In this document: positions 50,900 through 58,533 of the stretch, one piece after another | Position numbering within the stretch: position 1 is the first letter of the stretch | Layout: the number at the start of each line of letters is the position of its first letter | NCBI RefSeq assembly: GCF_008107685.1 | Contig: NZ_VIRF01000089.1 | Coordinates: 86,353-150,352 of the forward strand | Length of the DNA stretch: 64,000 bases | Reading direction: 5' to 3' | DNA from: Novosphingobium sp. BW1 | GTDB taxonomy: Bacteria > Pseudomonadota > Alphaproteobacteria > Sphingomonadales > Sphingomonadaceae | Program-made: the position numbers and the translations under genes | The notes under the pieces: generated by a model | What the model saw: the letters and a program-made list of their open reading frames with translations, nothing else | Database searches by the model: none | What the model was told of the DNA's origin: nothing

Positions 50900-51779
50900 T
50901 CCAACCTGGCACTCGCCCGAGGCGCGCAGGCGTCTTGCGAAGCGGCACGCGTCCGAACGACGGTTCAAGGCAATGGGCCTTGGCGCCATCGTGCTCTCGG
51001 TCGCGTTCCTGGCGCTGCTACTCGTCATCATGCTCAAGAACGGGCTGGGCGGTCTCGACTGGTCCTTCCTTTCGGGTGCGGACTCCACAAGCCCGGACAT
51101 CGCGGGTGTGTGGGGCGCGGCCAAGGGCTCGCTCCTCACCATGCTGGTGACACTGCTCATCGCCTTCCCGATGGGCGTGCTCGCCGCGATCTACCTTGAG
51201 GAGTTCGCGCCCAAGAACAAGTGGGTCGATATCGTCGAGGTCTCGATCAACAACCTGGCCGCGGTACCCTCGATCATCTTCGGCCTGTTGGGCCTTGCCG
51301 TCTTCATCAACACGCTGCACCTGCCGCGTTCCTCGCCGATGGTTGGCGGCCTGACGCTTGCGCTCATGACGATGCCGGTCATCGTCATTTCCGGCCGCAA
51401 CGCGATCAAGGCCGTTCCGCCTTCGATCCGCGAGGCCGCTTACGGCATCGGGGCGAGCAAGGTGCAGACGACTTTCCATCACGTGCTGCCGCTGGCTCTT
51501 CCGGGCATTCTCACCGGCACGATCATCGGCATGGCCCGCGCGCTGGGGGAAACCGCGCCGCTGCTGATGATCGGCATGCGCGCCTTCGTCGCCACCCCTC
51601 CGGGCGGCGTCACTGACCCTTCGAGCGTGCTCCCGATGCAGATTTTCCTGTGGTCGGACGAGATCGACAAGGGCTTTGTCCAGAACACCTCGGCCGCCAT
51701 CATTGTCCTGCTGGTCTTCCTGCTGGCGATGAATGGCCTGGCCATATACCTTCGAAACAAATTCGAGGTCCGCTGGTAG
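50892..51779 (+). CDS. pstA: Phosphate ABC transporter permease PstA
   Basis: Second Pst membrane subunit, 295 residues. It has a basic N-terminus, a first helix (LGAIVLSVAFLALLLVIML) and the permease core: AAKGSLLTMLVTLLIAFPMG, VEVSINNLAAVPSIIFGLLGL, the EAA loop YGIGASKVQTTFHHVLPLAL and GMARALGETAPLLMIGM. Start overlaps pstC, and pstB begins 4 nt after the stop, as expected for an operon made in fixed ratio. Confidence 0.96.
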   Translation: MSNPTWHSPEARRRLAKRHASERRFKAMGLGAIVLSVAFLALLLVIMLKNGLGGLDWSFLSGADSTSPDIAGVWGAAKGSLLTMLVTLLIAFPMGVLAAIYLEEFAPKNKWVDIVEVSINNLAAVPSIIFGLLGLAVFINTLHLPRSSPMVGGLTLALMTMPVIVISGRNAIKAVPPSIREAAYGIGASKVQTTFHHVLPLALPGILTGTIIGMARALGETAPLLMIGMRAFVATPPGGVTDPSSVLPMQIFLWSDEIDKGFVQNTSAAIIVLLVFLLAMNGLAIYLRNKFEVRW

Positions 51780-51783
51780 AATT

Positions 51784-52545
51784 ATGACCGAACCCAAGCT
51801 TATTGCCCGCAACGTCGACGTCTTCTACGGCGAGAAAAAGGCGATCGACAACGTCTCGATCGACATCGACAACGGCATCGTCACCGCCTTCATCGGCCCT
51901 TCGGGGTGTGGCAAGTCCACCTTTCTGCGCTCGCTCAACCGCATGAACGACACCATCGCCGGCGCGAAGGTGACGGGGGAGATTCTGCTCGACGGCGAGG
52001 ACATCTACGCGGCCTCGATGGACCCGGTGGCCCTGCGCGCGCGCGTGGGGATGGTCTTCCAGAAGCCCAACCCGTTTCCCAAGTCGATCTACGAGAACAT
52101 CGCCTACGGGCCGCGCATCCACGGACTTGCACAGGGCAAGGCGCAGATGGACGAGATCGTCGAACGCTCGCTGACCAAGGCGGGCCTGTGGGACGAGGTG
52201 AAGGACCGCCTTTCGGATGCAGGGACCGCGCTTTCGGGCGGCCAGCAGCAGCGTCTGTGCATCGCGCGCGCCATTGCGGTCAGCCCCGAGGTTATCCTCA
52301 TGGACGAGCCGTGCTCCGCGCTCGACCCGATCGCGACCGCGCGCATCGAGGAGCTGATCGACGAGCTCAAGGACACCTACGCCATCGTCATCGTCACCCA
52401 CTCGATGCAGCAGGCCGCGCGCGTGTCGCAGCGCACCGCCTTCTTTCACCTGGGGCACCTGGTCGAATATGGCGAGACGAGCGAGATCTTCACGACCCCG
52501 CGTGAGGATCGCACCAAGGACTACATTACCGGCCGCTACGGCTGA
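51784..52545 (+). CDS. pstB: Phosphate ABC transporter ATPase PstB
   Basis: Energises phosphate import. The 253-residue ATPase shows Walker A GPSGCGKST, Q-loop VFQKPNPFPKSIYENIAYG, signature LSGGQQQRLCIARA, Walker B VILMDEPCSALDP and the switch His in IVTHSMQQAARVS. PstB-specific RSLNRMND and the closing YITGRYG are present. The ATG at 51784 follows pstA by 4 nt; a start at 51733 inside pstA would add 17 residues and is unlikely. Confidence 0.98.
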   Translation: MTEPKLIARNVDVFYGEKKAIDNVSIDIDNGIVTAFIGPSGCGKSTFLRSLNRMNDTIAGAKVTGEILLDGEDIYAASMDPVALRARVGMVFQKPNPFPKSIYENIAYGPRIHGLAQGKAQMDEIVERSLTKAGLWDEVKDRLSDAGTALSGGQQQRLCIARAIAVSPEVILMDEPCSALDPIATARIEELIDELKDTYAIVIVTHSMQQAARVSQRTAFFHLGHLVEYGETSEIFTTPREDRTKDYITGRYG

Positions 52546-52602
52546 TAGCTTCAGTCCCGCTAGACCCCTACAAAAGGGGCGCGGGCCAACAGGGACATTC
52601 GT

Positions 52603-53298
52603 ATGGTTGATCATACCGTCAAGGCCTTCGATTCCGAGATCGGTCAGCTGCGCGGCCTCGTAGCCGAAATGGGCGGCCTCGCCGAAGTGGCCATCCGGGA
52701 CGCGATCAAGGCGCTGACCCGGCACGACGACGAGCTCGCGCGCGAGGTTGTCGCCAACGACGCCAAGCTCGACGCGCTCGAGGCCGAGGTGGACCGGCTT
52801 GCCGTGCGCACCATCGCGCTGCGCGCGCCCATGGCCGACGATCTTCGCGACGTTATCGCCGCGCTCAAGATCTCGGGCGTGATCGAGCGTATCGGCGACT
52901 ATGCCAAGAACATCGCCAAGCGCATCGACGCGCTCGATCGCGCAGCCAACATCGATCCCGTGACCCTGGTCCCGACCATGGCCGAGATCGCCGAAGGTAT
53001 GGTGCGCGACGTCCTCAACGCCTACGGTTCGCGCGATGCGCAGCTGGCGGTCGAGGTCATCCGCCGCGACGCCAAGCTCGACCATTTCTACAACACGCTG
53101 TTCCGTTCGCTGCTCACGCACATGATGGAGAACCCCTCCACCATCACCGTGGCTGCGCAGATGTTGTTCATCGCGCGCAACCTCGAGCGCATTGGCGACC
53201 ACGCGACCAACGTCGCCGAGATGGTCTACTACGCCGCAACGGGTGAATACTGCACCGAGCGCGACAGCCAGACCGACGATACCGGCGGCTTCGCCTGA
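52603..53298 (+). CDS. phoU: Phosphate signalling protein PhoU
   Basis: Links Pst activity to PhoR and represses the Pho regulon when phosphate is ample. The 231-residue protein is all-helical with two similar three-helix halves, each with the metal-binding-type motif: RTIALRAPMADDLRDVIAALKISGVIERIGDYAKNI compared with AAQMLFIARNLERIGDHATNVAEMVYY. Lies 57 nt after pstB and 59 nt before phoB on the same strand. Confidence 0.96.
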   Translation: MVDHTVKAFDSEIGQLRGLVAEMGGLAEVAIRDAIKALTRHDDELAREVVANDAKLDALEAEVDRLAVRTIALRAPMADDLRDVIAALKISGVIERIGDYAKNIAKRIDALDRAANIDPVTLVPTMAEIAEGMVRDVLNAYGSRDAQLAVEVIRRDAKLDHFYNTLFRSLLTHMMENPSTITVAAQMLFIARNLERIGDHATNVAEMVYYAATGEYCTERDSQTDDTGGFA

Positions 53299-53357
53299 AT
53301 CCTGTAAACCTGATCCCGGGGCGCCGGGCAGGTGCCTCCCCAGCTAGGGAAGATCCG

Positions 53358-54044
53358 ATGAACCCCTCGGTCCTTGTTGTCGAAGACGATGCCGCCTTGT
53401 GCGAACTGCTCACCTGGAATTTGTCCGCCGAAGGCTATGACGTGCGTAGCACGGGCGATGGCGAGGAAGCCCTCGTCATGGTGCGCGAGCAGGCGCCCGA
53501 TGCCATCGTGCTCGACTGGATGATCGAGCAGATCCCGGGCATCGAGGTCTGCCGCCAGCTGCGCAAGAGCCAGGAAACCGCGCAGATCCCGGTCATCATG
53601 GTCACCGCACGCGGCGAGGAAGAGGACATGATCCGCGGCCTCAAGACGGGCGCCGACGATTATATGACCAAGCCCTTTTCCCCGCGCGAGCTGATGGCCC
53701 GGATCGAGGCGTTGTTGCGCCGCTCGCGGCCCAGCCTTGCGGGCAACGTCCTGAAATGGGGCGATATCGAGCTTGATGCGACGAGCCACAGGGTACGCCG
53801 CGGCGGTGAGCCGCTGCATCTGGGCCCCACCGAGTTCCGTCTGCTGCGCTACTTTATGGAGCGCCCGAACCGCGTGGTCTCGCGTCAGCAGATCCTGGAT
53901 GGGGTGTGGGGCATGGATTCCGACATTGACGAGCGCACAGTGGATGTCCACATCCGCCGCTTGCGCAAGGCGATCAACCGCGAGGGCGAGGCCGATCCCA
54001 TCCGCACGGTGCGAGCGGCGGGTTACGCGATGGACATCAACTGA
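53358..54044 (+). CDS. phoB: Phosphate regulon response regulator PhoB
   Basis: OmpR-type activator binding Pho boxes. The 228 residues hold a complete receiver (acidic pocket in VVEDDA, D53 in VLDWMIEQIPG, K105 in DDYMTKPF) and a winged helix (about 130-228: GPTEFRLLRYFMERPNRVVSRQQILDGVWG, then DERTVDVHIRRLRKAI and TVRAAGYAMD). All phosphotransfer residues are intact, in contrast to the second regulator at 56310. It ends the pst operon at a clear terminator. Confidence 0.96.
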   Translation: MNPSVLVVEDDAALCELLTWNLSAEGYDVRSTGDGEEALVMVREQAPDAIVLDWMIEQIPGIEVCRQLRKSQETAQIPVIMVTARGEEEDMIRGLKTGADDYMTKPFSPRELMARIEALLRRSRPSLAGNVLKWGDIELDATSHRVRRGGEPLHLGPTEFRLLRYFMERPNRVVSRQQILDGVWGMDSDIDERTVDVHIRRLRKAINREGEADPIRTVRAAGYAMDIN

Positions 54045-54049
54045 ATATC

Positions 54050-54079
54050 CGCCGGGGGTCGAAAGGCTCCCGGCGTTTT
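54050..54079 (+). terminator. Terminator of the pst-phoU-phoB operon
   Basis: CGCCGGG (54050-54056) pairs with CCCGGCG (54069-54075) and is followed by TTTTC; it lies 5 nt after the phoB stop. Confidence 0.88.
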
Positions 54080-54122
54080 CATTTCAGGCAAGGGGGACGG
54101 CAGGGGCGGTAAAGGGCGCCTC

Positions 54123-55196
54123 TCAGGCCGCTTCGTGCGCGTGGCCGTCCTCAGCCGCCTCGACGGCGCGGGTGATGGCGGTCACGAACTGGTCCGTCGC
54201 GCGCTCCCAGGAATAGAGGCTGCCCAATGTCGCGGCATCTTCGCGCGGGATGGTCAGTGCGCCCTCGATGGCCCGCGCAAGGTCGGTGTCGAGCACGCCT
54301 GCCGGGCAGACGACCGGAAGGTCCACGCCGCACCCGTCTTCGCCCAGGATGTCGATCGGGCCGGTCACCGGATAGGCGGCCACGGGTACGCCGCAGGCGA
54401 GGGCTTCGATCACGACGAGGCCGAAGGTGTCAGTGCGGCTGGGGAAGACGAAGCAGTCGGCCGCGCGGTAGGCGCTCGCCAGTTCCTCGCCGCGCATAGG
54501 GGCGAGGAAGTGCGCGCCGGGATAGCGGCGTTTGAGGCTTTCGAGCGCAGGACCATCGCCTACCACGACCTTGCTGCCCGGAACGTCGGCGTCGAGGAAG
54601 GCTTCCAGGTTCTTCTCAGGTGCGACGCGACCGACGTTGAGAAGGATCGGGCCCGGCAGCTTGGCCATCAAGGGGTGGCGCGAACCTTCCGGGCGGAACA
54701 GGTCATGGTCGATGCCTCGGCTCCAGGGCATGGTCTTGGCGATCCCGCGTCCCGCAAGTTCGCGCGCGAAGCTGCGAGTCGAGACGAGGACCCCGCTTGA
54801 AGGTGCGTGGAAGCGCTGCATGATCGGCCAGAAACGCTCGGCGCTGATCCCGGTGCGCACCGCGGCATACTCTGGAAAGCGGGTGTGGAAGGCGCTCGTG
54901 AAGGGGACCCCGCGTGAGAGGCACCAGCCGCGCGCGGACCAGCCAATGGGGCCTTCGGTGGCGATGTGGACGAGTTCGGGCTGAGCGGCATCGAGCATGC
55001 GCCGTACGCCGAAGCGCGGGGCCATCGCCAGCCGGATTTCGGCATAGCCGGGCATGGGGACGGTCAGGAACTTGTCGGGGGTGACCATCTCGACGCTGTG
55101 GCCACGGGCCGTCAGTTCCTCAAGCGTGGCGCACAAGGATCGGACGACACCGTTGACCTGCGGTAGCCAGGCATCGGTTGCAAGGACCAGTCTCAT
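54123..55196 (-). CDS. GT4 glycosyltransferase, probable glycolipid synthase paired with PlcP
   Basis: A 357-residue GT-B glycosyltransferase of family 4: RLVLATDAWLPQVNGVVRSL at the start, HIATEGPIGWSARGWC, ILLNVGRVAPEKNLEAFL (donor domain) and the FPSRTDTFGLVVIEALACG motif with the E-x7-E-like acids. It starts inside the last codons of the upstream PlcP-like gene (4-nt overlap), so the two act together. In other alphaproteobacteria and marine bacteria plcP is paired with a glycosyltransferase (agt) that puts glucose or glucuronic acid on diacylglycerol under phosphate starvation. That function is likely here but inferred. A mannosyltransferase of another lipid is the alternative. Confidence 0.78.
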   Translation of the reverse strand: MRLVLATDAWLPQVNGVVRSLCATLEELTARGHSVEMVTPDKFLTVPMPGYAEIRLAMAPRFGVRRMLDAAQPELVHIATEGPIGWSARGWCLSRGVPFTSAFHTRFPEYAAVRTGISAERFWPIMQRFHAPSSGVLVSTRSFARELAGRGIAKTMPWSRGIDHDLFRPEGSRHPLMAKLPGPILLNVGRVAPEKNLEAFLDADVPGSKVVVGDGPALESLKRRYPGAHFLAPMRGEELASAYRAADCFVFPSRTDTFGLVVIEALACGVPVAAYPVTGPIDILGEDGCGVDLPVVCPAGVLDTDLARAIEGALTIPREDAATLGSLYSWERATDQFVTAITRAVEAAEDGHAHEAA

Positions 55197-56116
55197 GCAA
55201 GGGCTCCGGTTGCCGTGGGGGCGGGCAGGGGGGCGGGCTGCTCGGCGCCATGGGGTGTGTGTTCCGGGGCGGCGGCAGGTGCGGTGCGTCCGCCCGTCTC
55301 GGCGACCCAGTCAACGATGGAGATTGTGCCGGTGAAATCTTCCACCAGCGCAGTGCAGCTCTCCACCCAGTCGCCGTCGTTGTAGTAGGTGATGCCGCCG
55401 AATTCGCGGATCTCGGCGCAGTGGATGTGGCCGCAGACAACGCCGTCGAAACCGCGCTGGGTGGCTTCGGAGGCAACCGCCTCCTCGAACGAGGAGATAT
55501 AGGCCACCGCATTCTTCACGCGCTTTTTCATATAGGCCGAGAGTGACCAGTAGGGCATCTTGAGACGGCGGCGCACCGCGTTGAAGACGATGTTCGCGCG
55601 CAGCAGCAGCCCGTAGGCCTGGTCGCCAAGGTAGGCGAGCCACTTGTGGTAAAGGACAACGCCGTCATAGGCATCGCCGTGGGTGACAAGGAGGCGCCGA
55701 CCGTCGCGGGTCTCGTGGATCGCTTCCATGACCAGTTCGACCCCGCCGAAGGTGAGACCGGCGTAGTCGCGCAGCATCTCGTCGTGGTTGCCCGCAATGA
55801 AGACCACGCGCGTGCCGCGGTGGGCCATCTTGAGGATGCGGCGGATCACTTCGTTGTGGGCGTCGGTCCAGTACCAGTTCTTGCGCAGGCGCCAGCCATC
55901 GACGATGTCGCCCACCAGGTAGAGCGTGCGGCACTCGACCGAGCGCAGGAAATCGACAAGCATGTCCGCGTTGCATCCGCGCGTGCCCAGGTGCACGTCG
56001 GAAATCCAGATGGTTTCGTACTTGCGCTTGGGACGAAAGCCCTTGGGGTCTGGCAGGTCGAGCCACTCGGGGATCTTGCCTGCCATCTCGAAAAGTGCGT
56101 CCACGTCCTTGGCCAT
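55193..56116 (-). CDS. plcP: PlcP-like phospholipase C (calcineurin-like metallophosphoesterase)
   Basis: A 307-residue two-metal phosphoesterase, often labelled as a UDP-2,3-diacylglucosamine hydrolase but closer to PlcP, the phospholipase C that frees diacylglycerol from membrane phospholipids in phosphate-starved rhizobia and marine bacteria. Motifs: WISDVHLGTRGCNADML (D40, H42), YLVGDIVDGWRL (D70), IAGNHDEMLRDY (N110, H111), LVTHGDAYDG (H146), CGHIHCAEI. The extras YWSLSAYMKKRVKNAVAYI and NDGDWVESCTALVE are typical of PlcP. The ATG at 56116 has GGAGG 7 nt upstream, so the longer start at 56161 is rejected. A Pro/Ala-rich tail ends the protein. Confidence 0.82.
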   Translation of the reverse strand: MAKDVDALFEMAGKIPEWLDLPDPKGFRPKRKYETIWISDVHLGTRGCNADMLVDFLRSVECRTLYLVGDIVDGWRLRKNWYWTDAHNEVIRRILKMAHRGTRVVFIAGNHDEMLRDYAGLTFGGVELVMEAIHETRDGRRLLVTHGDAYDGVVLYHKWLAYLGDQAYGLLLRANIVFNAVRRRLKMPYWSLSAYMKKRVKNAVAYISSFEEAVASEATQRGFDGVVCGHIHCAEIREFGGITYYNDGDWVESCTALVEDFTGTISIVDWVAETGGRTAPAAAPEHTPHGAEQPAPLPAPTATGALA

Positions 56117-56178
56117 GCGTGGCCTCCCCGGTTGCTCCAGCGTGTCCCTGTGGACTGCCATGACGGGGTTGCGTGGGC

Positions 56179-56207
56179 GTGACGGTTGGGCGGCACTTGT
56201 GTGACAA
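56179..56207 (-). promoter_or_regulatory. PhoB-box-like repeats upstream of plcP
   Basis: Read on the minus strand: TTGTCAC (56207-56201), a degenerate GTGCCGC (56196-56190) and CCGTCAC (56185-56179), in 11-nt phase. They lie 63-91 nt before the plcP ATG, the expected distance for an activator site. Confidence 0.55.
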
Positions 56208-56246
56208 TCTGTACCTGTGTGCCAAATTCGCGCGGACGTCGCCGAT

Positions 56247-56268
56247 TTGTCACCTGTCCGTCACACTT
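56247..56268 (+). promoter_or_regulatory. PhoB-box-like repeats upstream of the atypical regulator
   Basis: On the plus strand TTGTCAC (56247) and CCGTCAC (56258) follow each other in 11-nt phase with 4-nt spacers, 42-63 nt before the regulator's ATG. With the minus-strand set they make a two-sided Pho-type control region. Confidence 0.55.
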
Positions 56269-56309
56269 CGCCTGCAAGTAGCCGCGGAACCTTAGGGGAA
56301 AAGGGGCCA

Positions 56310-56984
56310 ATGCGGCGTATTGATATCCTGTTGGCCAGCGAACTCGCAGGCGGCTACGCGCCGTTTCGTCACGACGATTTCGACGTGGTGCTGCACCGCT
56401 GGACAGACTATGGCGAACTGCCGCTGATCGAGGGCGCGTTGTGGGTCTTCGTGGATTGGGTGCTCCCCGAGATGTCGGGCCTGGAGCTGTGCCGCCGCCT
56501 GCGCGCCGATGGGCTGACTGCGCATGCGCATGTGACGATGGTGCTCGAAGAGGATAATGTCGAGGATCGCAAGCGCGCGCTGCGCATGGGGGCGGATGAC
56601 TACATGGTCGGCCCACTCGTGCGCAACGCGCTGCTTGACCGGGTGCTGGGGGCCAACGTCAGTGATCATGACGCCACTGGAATCCGGACCGTTGCTCAAG
56701 GCGATCTGACCGTCGATGTCGCGGCCTTCCAGGCGCGCTGGCAGGGCAAGCCGATTTCTCTCATGCCCAACGAGTTGCGTCTCCTCCGCTACTTCATCGA
56801 GCATCCGGGGCGGGTTTTTACCCGTGCACAGTTGATCGCGGCGCTCGGCAAGCAGGAGCCGCCAGTCGACGAGCGCACCGTGGACGTGTGGATCGGTCGC
56901 TTGCGCCGCGCGCTCAAGGGCGTGGGGGCGGGCAATCCGCTGCGCACCGTGCGCTCGCTCGGCTACGTGTTCGACGCGGCCTGA
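56310..56984 (+). CDS. OmpR-family regulator with degenerate receiver domain
   Basis: A 224-residue regulator. The C-terminal winged helix (about 125-224: LMPNELRLLRYFIEHPGRVFTRAQLIAALG, DERTVDVWIGRLRRALKG, LRTVRSLGYVFD) is nearly superimposable on that of PhoB in this window. The receiver keeps D49 (FVDWVLPEMSG) but has lost the acidic pair at the first strand (ILLASE instead of VVEDD). It also has Gly101 where the conserved Lys should be (DDYMVGP instead of DDYMTKP). It may therefore work without normal phosphorylation. The ATG at 56310 has AAGGGG upstream. It diverges from plcP and probably controls it or competes with PhoB. Confidence 0.85.
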   Translation: MRRIDILLASELAGGYAPFRHDDFDVVLHRWTDYGELPLIEGALWVFVDWVLPEMSGLELCRRLRADGLTAHAHVTMVLEEDNVEDRKRALRMGADDYMVGPLVRNALLDRVLGANVSDHDATGIRTVAQGDLTVDVAAFQARWQGKPISLMPNELRLLRYFIEHPGRVFTRAQLIAALGKQEPPVDERTVDVWIGRLRRALKGVGAGNPLRTVRSLGYVFDAA

Positions 56985-57015
56985 ACGGCTGCGCCGTCAC
57001 GCGCCCGTCAGGCTG

Positions 57016-57480
57016 TCAGACCGCACCCACCGCGTGCTCGCCCGCGTTCTTCGCGTGGATCGGCTTGCCGGTGATGAGCTTGTAGACCTGCTTCAGACCC
57101 ATGTCGGCGGTCCACACTTCGCCATCAGCAATGTCGAAGCGCAGCATGACGACATCGGGATCGTCCTTACCTTCGGGAAACCAGGCCTCGACCGCGTTAT
57201 TCCAGAGGTCTCCGCGCCGCGTGACGCTGGTGTCCTCGGTGAGGGTGCCCGACAGGCAGGCGAAGACGTCGTGGCCCTTGGTCATGGCCTGGCCCATCGC
57301 CTTGCCGCCGCCCGCGATGCGGTTGGAGCGGCGCGCGAAGAACCAGATCGAATGCGTCGCCTCCTTGTCGAGCATCGCTGTCATCGGCTCGGCGTGGCCG
57401 GGCGCATCGGACAGCTTCATCATGATGAAGGGGCTGTCGGCAAAGGCCTTCCAGAAGGTGTGCTGAACCTTGTCGTCCAT
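57016..57480 (-). CDS. General stress protein 26-like flavin-binding protein
   Basis: A 154-residue split-barrel protein of the pyridoxamine-5'-phosphate-oxidase-like GSP26 family: FIMMKLSDAPGHAEPMTAML, THSIWFFARRSNRI, VFACLSGTLTEDTSVTRRGDLWNNAVEAWFP and the VWTADMGLKQVYKLITG end. Related proteins bind FMN or FAD and are induced by stress; the reaction is unknown. It is convergent with the atypical regulator and lies 69 nt upstream of the Mn exporter's stop. Confidence 0.82.
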   Translation of the reverse strand: MDDKVQHTFWKAFADSPFIMMKLSDAPGHAEPMTAMLDKEATHSIWFFARRSNRIAGGGKAMGQAMTKGHDVFACLSGTLTEDTSVTRRGDLWNNAVEAWFPEGKDDPDVVMLRFDIADGEVWTADMGLKQVYKLITGKPIHAKNAGEHAVGAV

Positions 57481-57549
57481 GGTGTGTCTCCTCGTGTTGG
57501 TGTTTGAAACCTCAACGCGAGGGAGGCGCCATGCGTTCCGACAAAGGGG

Positions 57550-58128
57550 TCAGCCGACCCAGCCGGCGGTCTGGACGAGGAGCCACAGGCCGATGGCCAC
57601 GAATAGCAGCGCCGCGATCACATGGACCACGCGCATAGGGACGCGTTCGATGAGGGCATTGCCCAGGAACACGGCAGGCGCATTGGCGATCATCATGCCC
57701 AGCGTCGTGCCCAGCATGACCGGGACGACACTCTCGAAGCGGGCGGCGAGCGCCACCGTCGCGATCTGGGTCTTGTCGCCCATCTCGACGAGGAAGAACG
57801 CGATCACGGTGGCCAGGAACGGCCCGAAGCGGCCCGGCTTGGGCTCGTCGTCCTCGTCGAACTTGTCGGGGATCAGCGTCCACAGCCCCATGACGATGAA
57901 GCTGGCGGCGACAAGGTAGCGGAACCACAGGCCATCGAGGAACGCAGCGGCCTGTTCGCCCACGAGCGCGGCCAGGAAATGGTTGGCGAGCGTCGCCACC
58001 AGAATGCCCGCCACGATGGGCCAGGGCTTCTTGAAGCGGGTGGCGAGCACGATTGCGAGCAGCTGCGTCTTGTCGCCGACTTCGGCGAGCGCAACGACCG
58101 CGCTCGAGGTGAGAAAGGCTTCCATCAT
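57550..58128 (-). CDS. GDT1/TMEM165 family Mn2+ exporter
   Basis: A 192-residue inner-membrane protein with six helices in two repeats, each with the family signature E-x-G-D-K-T: AEVGDKTQLLAIVLA (E16-T21) and VEMGDKTQIATVALAA (E115-T120). A central acidic loop (DKFDEDDEPKPGR) joins the halves. Family members (UPF0016; MneA in Vibrio) export Mn2+, and some carry Ca2+. The yybP-ykoY riboswitch in its leader makes Mn2+ the likely substrate. Start is ATG at 58128 or the adjacent ATG at 58125. Confidence 0.93.
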   Translation of the reverse strand: MMEAFLTSSAVVALAEVGDKTQLLAIVLATRFKKPWPIVAGILVATLANHFLAALVGEQAAAFLDGLWFRYLVAASFIVMGLWTLIPDKFDEDDEPKPGRFGPFLATVIAFFLVEMGDKTQIATVALAARFESVVPVMLGTTLGMMIANAPAVFLGNALIERVPMRVVHVIAALLFVAIGLWLLVQTAGWVG

Positions 58129-58144
58129 GTCGAATTTCTATCCG

Positions 58145-58192
58145 GGCCGGGCGGGCAGTGAACGCAAAGAGGCCATAGGCCCCCGCCCGGCC
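58145..58192 (-). promoter_or_regulatory. Hairpin next to the exporter's ribosome-binding site
   Basis: GGCCGGGCGGG (58145-58155) and CCCGCCCGGCC (58182-58192) pair perfectly over 11 bp in the leader, ending 16 nt before the start codon. It could be the expression platform of the riboswitch by masking or freeing the nearby ribosome-binding region. There is no T-run, so translational control is more plausible than termination. Confidence 0.5.
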
Positions 58193-58249
58193 AGGCGATG
58201 GCGTCCGGCGTCTCTGGTCTTGCCCGAAGCGCAATGGGCAGGCCCTTGG

Positions 58250-58395
58250 GCCATTCCGCGCGATCTCCTGTGCGCCATGGCCTCTCGGCCAAGTATGTTG
58301 ACGACAGGGCCTGCCGGAACCCGTGCCCGAAGCAGGGGTGCGATGGCAGGCGGCTACTCCCCGTGTGACGAACCTGCCGCCTAGCCGTGCGACCA
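58250..58395 (-). ncRNA. yybP-ykoY manganese riboswitch
   Basis: The minus-strand leader of the GDT1-type gene holds both invariant loops of this class: GGGGAGTAGCC (58362-58352) and GTCAACATAC (58302-58293). Between them GCCTGCC and GGCAGGC form P2, and after the second loop TTGGCC-GAGA-GGCCA forms a small hairpin. In known members these two loops dock to bind Mn2+ and switch on an Mn exporter. Here the gene 120 nt downstream is such an exporter. Exact ends and P1 could not be fixed by eye. Confidence 0.88.
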
Positions 58396-58443
58396 CTTCG
58401 GCGCAAGATGGGCGTGCAGGCGATGTTCGAAGGGCGGTAAACC

Positions 58444-58478
58444 AAAAAAGAGCCCGGCCGCATCGTGGCGGCCGGGCT
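58444..58478 (-). terminator. Terminator of the TonB-receptor gene
   Basis: On the minus strand AGCCCGGCCGC (58478-58468) pairs perfectly with GCGGCCGGGCT (58461-58451) around a 6-nt loop and runs into CTTTTTTGG: a strong intrinsic terminator 56 nt past the receptor stop. Confidence 0.92.
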
Positions 58479-58533
58479 GTGAGGTCACGCGGGGGAAGGG
58501 GGCTTCCCGGCGTGTTCGCATGAAATGATCAGG

